From positions 50,207,501 through 50,271,500 of the forward strand of contig NC_134370.1 in NCBI RefSeq assembly GCF_035582795.1: a stretch of DNA of 64,000 bases. The letters are read 5' to 3'. Below are positions 1-13,200 of this stretch, one piece after another; positions within the stretch are counted from its first letter, which is position 1, and every line of letters starts with the position of its first letter. This DNA comes from Mycteria americana. Lineage: Eukaryota; Chordata; Aves; Ciconiiformes; Ciconiidae. The position numbers and the translations under genes were made by a program. The notes beneath the pieces were generated by a model. That model did not search any database. It saw nothing but the letters and a program-made list of their open reading frames with translations, and was not told where the DNA came from.

Positions 1-3000
1 AAGAATAGACTCTGACCAAGAATAAAAATTGTTGTTGGAATAATATGCGAACAGGTAATTTCTTCCAAGTCTTTACCTGGATGTGTATACATATATAATT
101 AGAATTCATTAAAATTGCATTGATTTTGACAGCTGCCATTGGGATTGTCACAACTGCTCCATAGGGCTGTCTTCACTTACTAGTCAGCAAACTAGAGTTC
201 ACCAGTCAGTGGTACAAATTCTCTTAAGGAGATGTTTGCTTTGATCAGTCCTAATATTTCACAGTTCATGATTGATTAGCATACAGTCCAAAGTTGCTTA
301 TAAGTGAGGAAGCATGCATCAGCCCCTTTATCTTCTGTCAACATTTCCCACTCCTCCCCCTTCCCTTTTTTCTTTTAGCAGACTTCAGGATTAGACAGTC
401 TGTAGTATTTTAGCCTCTGGACTAGGCAAGACGGCTGAGTCAACATGTGGATTATAAAGGCTGGCATGGTTCTTTGGGGGTTAAGGTGGTGTTTGGCCTT
501 TATTTGTTTTTCTTTTTAATAGATAGGACAGTCAGGTTACAAAAGTTTAAATGCAAACAGACAAGATAGTTTAGGGACAGGTTTTCGTGAATGTCCTCAG
601 AAAGAATAATTGAGAATCAGTGTATTCAGAGGCTGGTACTACGTCTGCCAGTTTTAAGTATTCACAGTCTAGCATTAAAAAGAACAATCTTGTTTCATTC
701 TTCTTCACTTCTCCTCCCACCAAAATCCCACTTTTTTTAAAAGTAACTTTTGTGTCCTACTTCTTTTTATTTAATCTCTCACATAGAAGGATATATCAAA
801 ATACATATATCTATATTATGTAGAACATATGTTGATAGAGTTTATACAGTTGTATTAATTGAAAAGCTAAATCTTTTGTATTTTTTTTTTAATTGCCCAT
901 CATCACTTGACTTGTTAAACTTTTCTATCTTGATTATGGTAGTCTGAATGTAGTATACATTTGACTTTCAAAGCATACAATTTGCATTTTTAGATTAATA
1001 CAATGTATTGACTTACCTCATGAAAAATCATAACACATCCACCGATGCTAATGTAATTGGGTTTTGGCTTGTATTGAACCCCTTCTGATTCTCCAGTATA
1101 CTCTTTTGCATCATTGACTGTAAATTTAAAGGGATGAACTGTTGCTTTCATACTTTCCTGTCTATAAATACAGAGCTGTAGCTTTCAAATTTGGTCCAAA
1201 CTACTGCATTTCAGTAAAGTGGGTATGGAGCACAATAATACGTATTTTTGTATTGTAGCAAAACCCACTACTGCTAGTAATTAATAATTTATTTTTTTTT
1301 TAGAGTTAGAGTATCCTGAATTTTCTTTTATTCTCTTTCATAAGTCTGTCGTCTACTTTATACTGTATTACTCTGATATTTTCAATAAGTAGTAGCAAAG
1401 TATTAATACACAAAATAGAATTCATGGAAAGCACAATTGGATAGAAAATGGGGCACCTGATCTACATGGACCCAGAGGTTTCTTCAAATATCTCATTACT
1501 GGTAAAATTAAGGTTACCGTTTTTCCCTTAGCACTGGAAAGAAGTCTAGCTCTAGAAAGAAATAGCCTATAGAGAAATTGTCTGTAATTACAATGAAAAA
1601 GGTTTCAAAGGCTTCCTAGGCACTTTTTGTTCTCTCTCTCCACCTCTCTCACTTTTCCCTAATAGGCCTAAGACAGACTGCCTGAGGTATTTTGCCAGAA
1701 CAGAAATGTCTAGTATTTTGCCAGAACAGAAAGGACTGCAGAGCTGGTCCTTAATACACAGATCACACCGTAACAGTGAGAGAATCATTCTCCCAAATGT
1801 TCTGAGACCTGAATGACTTGAGGCATTTAGTTTTCTTCAGTACTCTACCACTATGCCCATATGAGACAGGCCTATTTCTGCATAAAGATGAAGAAAAGAA
1901 ATAGAACCATAAGGCAGGATTTTAAGGAGGTTAACAAGTTCTCATTAATTCTCATGAGAATTTCTTTGAAGGCTTTCCATGAGCTGTCTAAAAGGATTTT
2001 TCTGTGGGGCCTACCTTCTATCATCTTGCTTTTTCCATTTGGTAGAATTTCAACAACACTTAACTCCCTCAGATGCTTAATAGAGTTTAGAGCAGGTCAA
2101 AGTTGAGAGTTTTGCTTTTTCTCTCTTGATTCTTATAATTGTATAGATATCCTGATACACTGTTCATATATTCAATATCCTCTCTTCATTTAAGGAAGGA
2201 TGTAGCCTTCAGTTTAATTACACTGTCACAGAAGTTCCACTGTTATGTTTGAATAGACTAAAATCAAATAGTTTATAGTTCTTGTTTAAAAACCTGCTTG
2301 TTTTCTTCTGTTACCATTTTATTTCTATTCCAATTATACTGTTACCCATGCAAACTAATTAAAAAAGTAATTTAATAGTGAACTTGCCGTAAATGAATTG
2401 CCAGTAGACAAGCACAGAAAGCTTCAGAGTTAAAATAAATTTCCATTTAACTTCTAACAAGGTAGGGCAGAACACACATTTCTGTTACGCCACATCCTGA
2501 GCCAGTGCAACAGGGTCAAACATGAACAATCTTTCCAGCTTTACCTCCCCGCTCCTCCAGCTCCCTAATTTATCTGCACACATGCAAAAAGGTCCAGTTA
2601 CCATTTGGATGCTAGCACTTTGATAACATGAACATGAAACTGAATTCCTGTTGAGCTCTGGAGTATAACTGCCTTTGTCGTAAAATAATATAAGGACTTT
2701 ACTCACACTCCTATGTCAATGTGCCATCATAGAAATGGAAGAATGTATGAAAAGATGGGAGAGTGGAATTACTAGAGATGGTCTAGAAGATAGCAGGAGG
2801 CACGATGTTTTCGTTGCACAGGGTTAGAAGTAGCTAAGCTTTTCTGTTACTCTTAGAAAAGTCAGGTTTATTTTATATACAAAGCTGTAGAAGCTCCTGC
2901 TAGGATAGAATGTCTTATGGGCAACACTATCTCACTTTTTTCTGCAGGAATAAAGGGGAACCCTAACTCTTTTTCCTGAAGGACAAATAAGAAAATTAAA

Positions 3001-4200
3001 ATCTTGATTCCTCTTAAACAACACTATATTTTGTATAGAACATGTCTTCTATACATAAATAGTGAGACAGCAGAATTCTTATTTTCAGAACTTCCGGGAA
3101 AAATAACAGCAAAAACAACACGTAAAGTGCAAGGTAACACAGGATTCTCATGCTTGTGATGTCAGAAGACTGCTCTATTTTCTTTTGATTGAGATATTGT
3201 GGTTTCATAAGATTGAAGAAATATATAAAAAATATATGCATATATATAAAATGAGTTATTGATGCATTAAATGTATCATAAATACAGGCAGTCCAACTAC
3301 CAAATTTAGACTTCTTTCAAAAAGAGTGAAATGGTACAGTTAGATATTCTATTTAAGCATAAAATGGACAACTGCTGCTACGAGTGCCACCATTAGTATC
3401 CTGTGTTTGGGGTTTTATTAGAATGCCTAATTGTGTTTAAAACACTAACAATTCATATAAGAAGCCTATTGAGTTAGAAAAAACCTTTTTGAGATCTGTG
3501 GAAGTTACTTTGTAACAGGCAGTCTTCTACATAAGTGACACCTCATAGGCTAGCTCCTCCATTGGTGGTTAAAAATTGGGGTGGGAAAACCTGGTGGTGT
3601 CCAACTGCACTATGATTCAGCTCTTAATACAGCTTGAAGCAGTCTCAGAATGTCCTGGTCCACACCTGAGACTATTCTCGGTTTATCTGTACTGACTCTG
3701 ATTCTCTCACAGAAGCTAGTTAAGCTAAAGATAGTTTGTGCCACTGGAACAGGACAAACCAGACTTCATATAGGTCGTCATGTGAATCACTGTACTCAGT
3801 ACGGTTTGTGGTCATGAAAGGCAAATGAAGTAATGGAGAATTCAAAAGTTCCTCTCACTGCAAGAGAAATTTTGCATTTATTCATATAATTTAGGTGCTT
3901 TACATCTGATAGGGTGATAAATTTGTGATCTTTTTGCATATTGTTACATGAAACAATTCTGCAAGATAGATAGTTCTATATGTTGCTGGCCTGGAAGGCA
4001 AGACTGATACCTTATTTGTTCATAGGCTGGTTTTGTTTGTGTGTGGTGATTTGTTATGGTGGGGGGTTTTTTTTTAGGTTTTTTTTTTTTTTAAGGAGGC
4101 CACCCCCACTCCCCAAAATTATAATTAAGATTTCCTTTTATTGATAAAAATACAGAAGTCTCTATTTTTCCTCTGTGTTTGTTTTGGTCTTATTTTTAAG
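1..4200 (+). other. NRG4: NRG4 intron upstream of the EGF exon
   Basis: AT-rich non-coding DNA that precedes the first visible NRG4 exon. The intron ends in a T-rich tract and a TTTTTAAG acceptor at 4193-4200. A short first coding exon is expected upstream, because the EGF exon begins with the last two bases of an Asp codon. I found no good candidate for it here, so the start codon probably lies left of the window. Apart from a 20-bp duplication near 1.7 kb and a T-rich tract at 4060-4092, I see nothing identifiable. Confidence 0.75.
1687..1732. repeat. Short tandem duplication (2 copies, period 26)
   Basis: The 20-mer GTATTTTGCCAGAACAGAAA occurs at 1687-1706 and again at 1713-1732, separated by 6 bases. 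It looks like a small local duplication inside the NRG4 intron, with no sign of function. Confidence 0.8.
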
Positions 4201-4294
4201 ATCATGAAGAACTCTGTGGCACCAGTTATGGATCTTTTTGTCTAAATGGAGGGATTTGTTATATGATTCCTACTGTATCCAGTCCATTCTGCAG
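4201..4294 (+). CDS. NRG4: NRG4 coding exon: EGF domain, first part
   Basis: The acceptor TTTTTAAG ends at 4200 and the donor is GCAG|GTCAGT at 4294/4295. The first two bases complete an Asp codon, then come 30 codons, then AG of a split Arg codon. The exon carries EGF cysteines 1-4. Confidence 0.93.
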
Positions 4295-7200
4295 GTCAGT
4301 GAAACTAAAGTTTGTGTGTTTAAGTATTGGACAGTAGCTGTCTAAAGACTATTTCTCCATTTTGATTCTTTGAGAAATTACTGTTAAAACATTATATAAA
4401 AGAAAATACCTATTACCTATGGCTGTTCCAAATTCAGTAATTCATGCCCAGATTACTTATCTAGCTTGCAGAGACATGACAATATGAGAAGAATAAATGT
4501 GTATACTTGTTTGACAGGTGCAACAGTACTCAGTTACGTATGCATTCAGGATGATATCTATATTTAGAGCCATATTTCCTCCCCTCATTACAATACAGAA
4601 AGGAACAAAATACCCTTTGCCTCATGGAGTATAGACTGTAGGAAAGGCATTCAGAAAGGCAAAGTACATTCTCAGTTTTTCTTCCAGATGAATCATATTG
4701 CAAAAATTCTTATAACAAAATGGCTTGACCTGAACAAAATAAGGAGGCACAAAAAGGAATATAATCTTTTAAGGGGAAAAAAGAACATACTTCAAGACTT
4801 ACTATGTTCTCTGAATCTCACTGAAATACTCAAAGGGCAGCTTTGCAGTGACAGCCAAAGACCACTTGATAAAGAAACATCGAGGCCACAATTTAGATGC
4901 TTCTTACACCATTCGTTTATGGAACCATTCTTCTCTTTGAAGCCCATGTAGCACACTGGAAAAGAAGCACTTCCTATTTTTGCATGTGGATACGTTTCCT
5001 GCATAAATACAGCCCTATTCTTTTATTTTCTCATTTACCAGGACATAAGAAGATGACAAATTAAATTCAGATTTTTCATAGTTATGCATTTACTAATTCT
5101 GAGTTATCATTCATCAAAATAAATTGTGGTTAATTTAATGGGTTTACTTAACATAATAATAGGCATTCAGACACCTATTATATATGCTTAAGGATATTAC
5201 CTTTTTTTCTTCTGTGGCAACTTCTGCTCCCTTTTCAATCTTGAGCTATAACTAATGATAACTGGATGAAACAGTTGGAGAGGGAAACAAAATCTTTTCT
5301 AAGATGCTTAATTAAAGTATTTCTTTCTTTTGTTTGGGACAGTTCAATTTAAACATTTAAACTCAAGCATGTAAACTTATCTAGTAGATGAGGAGAGAAG
5401 AGGAAATTCTGTGGTAAATGCTCATTGAAAAATACACACAACATATCACTGTCATTAAGCATGTTGTCCAATGTCATACAATGAATCAGATCCAGAAGTG
5501 ACGATAAAGCTCGGAAGTGCTGTATGATGATTATTATTTATTCTAACCGCTAAACCTTGCAAGCTTACGTGATGTAAAATGAATACTACACACACAAAAA
5601 GTAAAACGTTGAAATACGCATGTTTTTTTTCTAGAAGGAATCCCATATTACTGATATTAAAATACTTAAATGAAAAAAGAATGGTTAGACTGAACAGCAC
5701 CAGTTACACAATTTCAAAGCAGCCTCTCAACTGTTGCTAGACTATGTAATGAGGAAGGTGTATTTAATGCAATAACTCTAAATATGAAGTAGCAAATACT
5801 CAGAACAATTCATTCTTCAGGAGCACAAACTAGTCAGCATAGGTAATTTCCACTTTAAAAGGGCTCCAAATGAAGTAATTTGTAATTCAGGTACTAGAGG
5901 ATTTTATAATCTGCTGAAGCAGAAAAGTAACATCTTAAGAGCATTTCTGTTATACTCAGGCAATCTTACTGCATTTAAATTATCGAGTATTTTTCTTCTG
6001 TATCTTGTGGTTGATTGTGAAGTTATAAGGGTTTAAATAGAAGCATTCTATTTAAGCATGTCCTCATTCTAAACATGTTCCTTAATCAGTCAGAGAAGGC
6101 TAATTATAGATGAGAAAGGTTTTGTTTACACACAGATATCTTCGTAATCAGCAGTGATGTGAATAGAAACAACAGAAAAAATGTATCACTATTCAGCAGA
6201 ATTCAGAAAAATATTTGGTGCTTTGGAACTTCAAGACTGGCATCATCACACAGTTGCGCAAAGTTTCTTTGATGCAGGTTTCTGCCAGATCCCACCTAAA
6301 GCTTCCAAGTGTTCGCAAATTATCATCTCCCACCAACAGGAAAATTGAATCAGTTTTAGAATTAAAGGCTGAATGATCGTTGATACAGCATTGATTAAAA
6401 GGGGGAAATGGAGCAAGAACAGACTAACAAACTGTAAAAATACCTTAAAACACATTGCCTTGACATGCTACTTATTTACACAAATGTGTTGTGCTAAACA
6501 TAGTTAGTCCAGATTACCTGATGCAACATCATTGGAAGTTATTTCACAATGTAACTAGGAAAATTGCATCATTCTTTAGAAACACGTATTTTGTAGCATG
6601 CTAACAAATTAAGAGCTACTGTTTACTTTTGGAATTTCAGTTCTTTTTACCATTCAGAAATGGATATATATGCAAGGTAGAGATTTAATAGAAACAAAAT
6701 ATTAGATGACCCCCCTCCCCTGTGCAAGATTAGCAGATTTGAAATACAGCTGATGTGTGTTAAAACATGAAGTTGCTCAGCTGCCATCTTCCCTCATTCC
6801 TTTCCTAACAATGAATTAATGTTCTCAGCAGCAAAAGGCACACCTGTCACCATAAACAAGATGAGCTTCAAACCCAGGAATGCTCAAATGTACTGAATAA
6901 ACGTGCAGCAGAATGGAGAAGGATGGAAAAGCAGCTGCCTCAGGTGCATCATAAAACATGAGGCTGAAAGCTGTTTGCCTCAGCACCTGATGTGCAGCTG
7001 TCCCATAATCATTAATTAATGCAGCGCAGAATTAAGTTAAGATTTTGTTGTCTGAGGGGAAACTCTGGTATTTCCACTTTGTTTTACACATGGCAGATTT
7101 CCAAGAGTCTTCTTTCTGTATTTCAGACAAAATACAGATGGTATAAGACCACACAAACACAGCTCCTCTGCTTCTGAGGGCAGTACACACAGAAATTAAT

Positions 7201-10200
7201 AGTGAATGCTCTCCTTTTGAGGAAGGGATCATATTCTGCAGAGGGCAGTGCGTTCAGGCTAAGTACTGCAAGGGACAGAGGCAGACCTTAGAAATCTCCT
7301 CCCTGAAATTCTTGTGTATGGTTAAAGGATATCTCCACTTTCCCCTTCCTTTGCTTCTACCCTAATCCAATCTCTCCTCCACTTTTCCTATACTAATCCA
7401 ATGCAAATTCTTTCTGTCACCTTCTGTATACCCCATCCTTGTCTGGCTCTTTCTCTGAGATGAGTCCTTCATTCTCTTTTTCAAATGTCCCCACAAGCAA
7501 TATACTTTCTGTGCTGTAAGCCTTCAGAATACGTACACTGCGAGTTGCCAGTGAAGGGCTTCCCACTCATCTGGGCTCTTCTTCTTTCTCTGCCTCCAAA
7601 ACTATACTTTCGCATACCCCGGGCTCTTCTGAAAACACAGTGTCCAATTAGTATTTTTCAATTCTGTTTTTAGCTTGAAAAGTAGGAATAAAAGTTAGAA
7701 TACACAACAAAAGTATAGCCAAAAGAAGTCAATAATTAAGATTTCTTTTTAATGGGACATAAAATATAAAATGCAACATTATCTTATGTGTTTGAAAAGT
7801 ATTAGTAATCAGAATTCCTATCATTGCCAGGTATGGTAAAGCTTGCCATATAAACACATAGCTAAGGGAGTTCTAGGGGAAAATAACCCGTTCTTTCGAC
7901 TTCTCTCTAGTAGTAGCATGAGTTTGATTTTACTCTCTATCTATAGGAATACAGCTTCAGAGTAAGTTTTGAAACTCTTCTGAACACAAAACGTTTTAAA
8001 AAGCTGCCTAGGGCTTCCAATTAACTTTGCCATTGCTTATTCACTTTGGCTTTAAATTCTTTTTCATACTTACTAGATACCCTTATAGTGTATAGATTAG
8101 GACAACTTTTAGGAGCCTGCTACAGACTAAAGATTATGGTGATTTTGAAGCTATCAGCCATGTAATCTGAATTGCATTGACAAGCAGGTAATTTTTGAGC
8201 TGTCTTTTTCTGCTTATAGCTTTGTATTTACATGCCAGTAATTTTTATACTAAGAAGCATCCAGGTTTTTCTGACTAAAGGAAGACTAAAGGAAAACTAA
8301 AGTCAAGACTCTTATAGTATAATACTAAGCAATGGGAGTCTGTGTGCATATTTGACTCAATTCCTACTTCCATTTTTAAAGTCTGTCAGATACTTGCTTA
8401 TGACACCCACCTTAGAGTCTGGAAGAGAAAGAAACCTTACCTTCTTAACCTAAATCAGACAGGCAGTAGATCACTTGCGCTGTCTCATGAACTGCATCTG
8501 CAAATGAGATAGCAGTAATGCCTTGTATTATTGGAGGGCTGTTACACTTATATTTTAGTTACTGATCAGATTGTAAATGATCAATATAATTGCAGACCTG
8601 CTGGTCATCTCCTGACATCTTATCCAATGCAGTCTATTTCCTTACACCTTGCATTGATGCTGATATGGGTAGTTTTGATTAATATCCTATGTTGAAAGAT
8701 TCTGTGGGTTTCTTTACATATATTATGTTAGTGTTTTGTCTCCAGCACAGCTCCTATAGTAAGTTTGTATACAACAGTTAAGGCTGGCTCATCTCATCTG
8801 ACAAGAGGTGTGGGCGTGTGTGCATGCGTGTGCAGACATCTAGGAAAGCAGAAATCTGGATGCTATCTTAAAATGGGAGTTTCTAGTCTCACAGCTTTTT
8901 CCTCAAACATTTGAAGGCTGTTGTCTTTCAACTCTGATTGAATTGGAAATTCTAATTTCTTAGAGGAGGAAAGACCCTTTTTCTATTTTAAAAGTCAACT
9001 TTGGAATGCTACATAGTAGGACCATTTAAAGCCAACAGACAGCACGTGCTGAAACAGTAGGCTAACAGCATGCAGATATGTTGTGCAACAGCAACACCTG
9101 GCCTAGTGACCACAAGACTTAATTAGTGTAACTCCCCCTTACTATAGCCTAGAAGCAGGCTTCTCTGTCTTTTGCACTCATTCATTCAAGTGCAGAAGCA
9201 CAGTTGCCTGCCGTATTAACGACTGCACTTGTGTCATGCTTAACTTGTGCTCTACTTTTAGGCATCCATTACAAGCAAGATAAACTATGAGTTGCTACTG
9301 ACTTCTAAGGCTATGTACAGTAAGACTGACTACCAACAGGAGACACTATATAGATACCATCAGTCTGGATTATGTTCGTAGCCCCCATGCTTGTTAGAGA
9401 CTACTTTTCTGTCTTGCTTGCAGTCATTGTGTATGTAACTCCACTGAAATTATCAGAGCTCTGCTAATGCAACAGAATAAGCAGATCTGAGTGAGTTCCA
9501 CTGCTAATTACTGAAGTCTACTTAGTTTCTTTCCCACCAATTTTAGGAAAGGACCTACAGTAGAAACCTTTCCCTCTCTTGGTTGTCTTAAAGTATCAGT
9601 TACTTCTATATTTAACATAGTCCTTCACCTGTTTGTACATCAGCACTGATGACTTCACAAAAGCTTGTGCAAGCCAATATTTGAACATTTGGATTTTCAG
9701 AAATGCCCTAACTGTAGCAGAGAGCCTGTTGGTAGGGTCACATTGGCTATAATTTTATTTAAATGTAACCAAAAGATACCTCATCTCAATTTTCCTGTTT
9801 CTATGAAAACCTCCATCATTTTTAGGTTATATGACAGTATTTTCTACATCACAACGGTTCTCTAACCCTAGCCTTTTACCTAATCCTGTATGCAACTCTC
9901 TTCAGCTAGAAGGACTGTCTTTTCCTCCTCCTGCATAATTTTTCTCTTTAGGCTACTGACTTACTCCCTTTACGCTCACTCTCTAGAACTTTTCCATAAG
10001 CCTTAGTTTCATGCCAAAACCTATTTATTTTTTCTTCCTGTATCATTTTAGCCTTGCATTATTCTCCAGTTTCCATTGGTATTCAAGAATACTTCTATGA
10101 ATTTTATATTCCATTTTCTATCCCTGTTATTCTATTCAGCTCTCCAAAGCATTTCTCTCTCACTTGCTAGAGAACAATGCCCCACTCAAATGACACTTCT

Positions 10201-13200
10201 ATTCTTAAAGTATTCTGCAGTATTTCAGAAGTAGGCCACTGAAATGCCACTATACTTACAGTAAATATCTGGAACATTATCTCAAGCAATCAGAGCGGTC
10301 TGCCTACCCTTCCTTCTCCCAGCAGTCAAACATAGTAACTTTGAAAAGTCTCGCATTGTCTTTAGTAAATGGTGGCTGTTTGATCAGTTGCACAGCTTTA
10401 ATATATGATGATAATTGAATCTTTTTTCTAGTGTCTAAATCTTCTGTTTTATTTCCAAAGGCAAAGAATTAAAAGAAACGGTAGCAATTCTTTGTGCAAT
10501 AGTTTAGACCAGTAGTACCAAAATAGTGGTCCATAATCTACAGAAAGCAGTGCTGGGATCAAGCATGCATGGTGGTATGCTCACAGTGATCCATTTGTCT
10601 TATTTAGATATGCTAGACATCTTCCTTTTCTGGCAGTTCCTCCCCACTCTGCCTTCTTATCCCTCATCTGAAATTATACCTTGCAGCTGCCAATGGCAGT
10701 TGAGAACTTCAAGTATGTTATGGAGTTCAGCCCATTTTTCTCAGCTGGAGCCTGAAATTGCTTATGTCACAGATTATTATGACTTCAATGCCAGAAATAG
10801 CAAGAAGGAGCAAGATCTTTAGTAATACAAATAGAGAGAAACAAATTTACATACATAAAAGATACATGCAGAATGTAGTTACTGAATGAAGTGCTTTCCA
10901 TTTTCTGTAATGCAATAAATTCCTTAAGAAAACTTAGCAGAATAAGTGCAAAATATAAGACAAATGAAGATTAGTTTAGCTTCAACCTATCTATTTTTGA
11001 CTCAATATGAATTACTAAGCCATTCATTTTATTTATTTTTAATAAAACATCATACCATTTTACCATGGTAAATTACCATATTCACTTTAATCCTTTCTTC
11101 AGAAGAAGTTTTCAGAAGCTCAATGCATAAAATAAGCATAGCAGAGAAGACTTTTAGCTAGGTCTCTCCAAGAGAGGGTCATTCACCAAGCATGTAACAC
11201 ATTCTGGCATGAATAATTACACTGCATAAACTACTTCTGTAATTTAAGGTGTACTGTGTCTCAGTGAATTCCCATTTCCTTGATCTATTTAGCTGACAGT
11301 ACTAGCTCTTCAACAAAGAAAGCTAGAAAGTTATATGAAAGGGGGGAAAGAAAGCATGGCTACTGTGTGAGAACCAGTGGGATGACACAGTTAACACTAA
11401 ACAGGTGGATTTAATTAATTAAATCTGCCAGTGGAGGAGGCAGATTTAACTGTGAAGTACACCATTGTGAAGTATATTGCTAATCCAATGAATGTATTAA
11501 GAAAGATATGGTTTAATATATAAAAGCAGTATGGATCAGAATATAAACTTGATGCCCAACATGCCCAATTCCTTTTGTTCCAGAAATATGAGGTGAGTGG
11601 AAATTCCATCAGAAAACTTGCTGTGAAGCAAGTATAAACCTTGAATTATGCCATAACAAGTTCTCTCCCCACTTAAGACTATAAGAAGCCTTTGTGCTTT
11701 CCATATTAGATTACAAGTTACCATCTAATCCGAATAAAACTTGGTTTCCCAGGTGTATTGAAAATTACACAGGAGCCCGTTGTGAGGAAGTTTTGCTGCC
11801 TAGCATCAAGTCCCAAACAAAAGGTGACCTGTTTGCAGCTTTCTTGGCTTCACTTCTTCTTCTAGGAGTTCTTGTAATTGGAGCATTCTACTTCCTTTGC
11901 AGGTAAAAGTGCTTCAGAGTGCTGAAGCTACTTAATCAAGTAGAAATTTCTTCTGGTAATCATGTACTAATTATTTGAATGTAAAAGTATGTAATGAATT
12001 ATCCATAAGGTTTGTATGGTTATTCAGCATAATTAATGTGGATGTCTCAACTTGTTGCTTGTAGTATTTTACTTCCTGGCATGTAGTTTTCTCAATGTCT
12101 GTTCTAAGCTATTACTTGTAGTTGCTTTGTAAAAAATAGATGTAGTACACCCATTTCTGAGAGATTTTACAGTCTACCTAGAGTTAGTGCTAACATTTCA
12201 AAACATTAGTCAACCCTTATGTTGTCCAGAGATTGAGAAGTAGAAGCAAATTACCAAAGTGCTTAGGGATCAGAAACTGTTCCACTGCATTGAACTGGCA
12301 GCCAAACCAACTGGTGCCATTAGCTCCCAATTCCTTTACAGCTCCTGGTTTAAAAAGGAAAACTAAGGAAAAAAAATCAAATTCAAGAATAATCCCAAGT
12401 AGATGTTTATTAACTAACTAACATCTAGAACAAATCAGAGGGCCAACTCATTTATCCAGGATGATCCATGTTTGAGTAGCATGAAACTGTCAGTGCTATA
12501 CAGCAAGTGCTGCAGGTTTGGTTTTAGCAGCGTTTTAGGCATATTAGGACTTCAAATGAAAACAGGTAAGCAGTTACTGGGATTAAGTCAACTATTTGAT
12601 GCTGTACATATATCAGTACAGTATGTCAGTGCACTTATACCAAACTCAAACTTACTGTCTTCACTTACTCCCTGCATTTATGTACGCAAGTCAACATCCT
12701 AGGTGCCCTCGTTTTTAGAGTACAGCACTTTTTGTAAGAGCTCATTTTGTCATATACTGTTAATATGTATTTATGCCTTTATGAGGCAACTTACTAGCCC
12801 CTGCAATTCTTAGCCATCACAGACTTGCAGCCTCTTCCTGTTAGTCCTATGCTGCATTTCTCCTTGGTTATGATAACCTAAGGTTCTTGCAATTCTGTTC
12901 TTTGCTTTCCTGTAATCACATTGCCAAATCAACCTCTCTGATCAGTGCCTTTCAATGAGCGACCTTTGGAATAGCTGGTCTAGTTTTACCTCAGCTGCTG
13001 TCATGGAAACCCATTGAATGCCAGTTTTTCCCATAGCTGAATATATTTAGAAGAGATAGAGAGCATTTGATAAAACAGACTTTGTTTCAAAAGAAACTTG
13101 TTGTAGAGGAAACCCCCTACCTTAGTCATTTTAGTTAAATTAATCCTGTCTTAGCAGTGGGATGCCACAGCAGTTGTTCGCTAAAGAACATTTGCAGATT

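Noticed and set aside
10526-10822. 98-codon plus-strand ORF; its start recalls the end of some DNA transposons
   Set aside because: The resemblance is limited to a few bases, there is no inverted partner, and the translation matches nothing I know.
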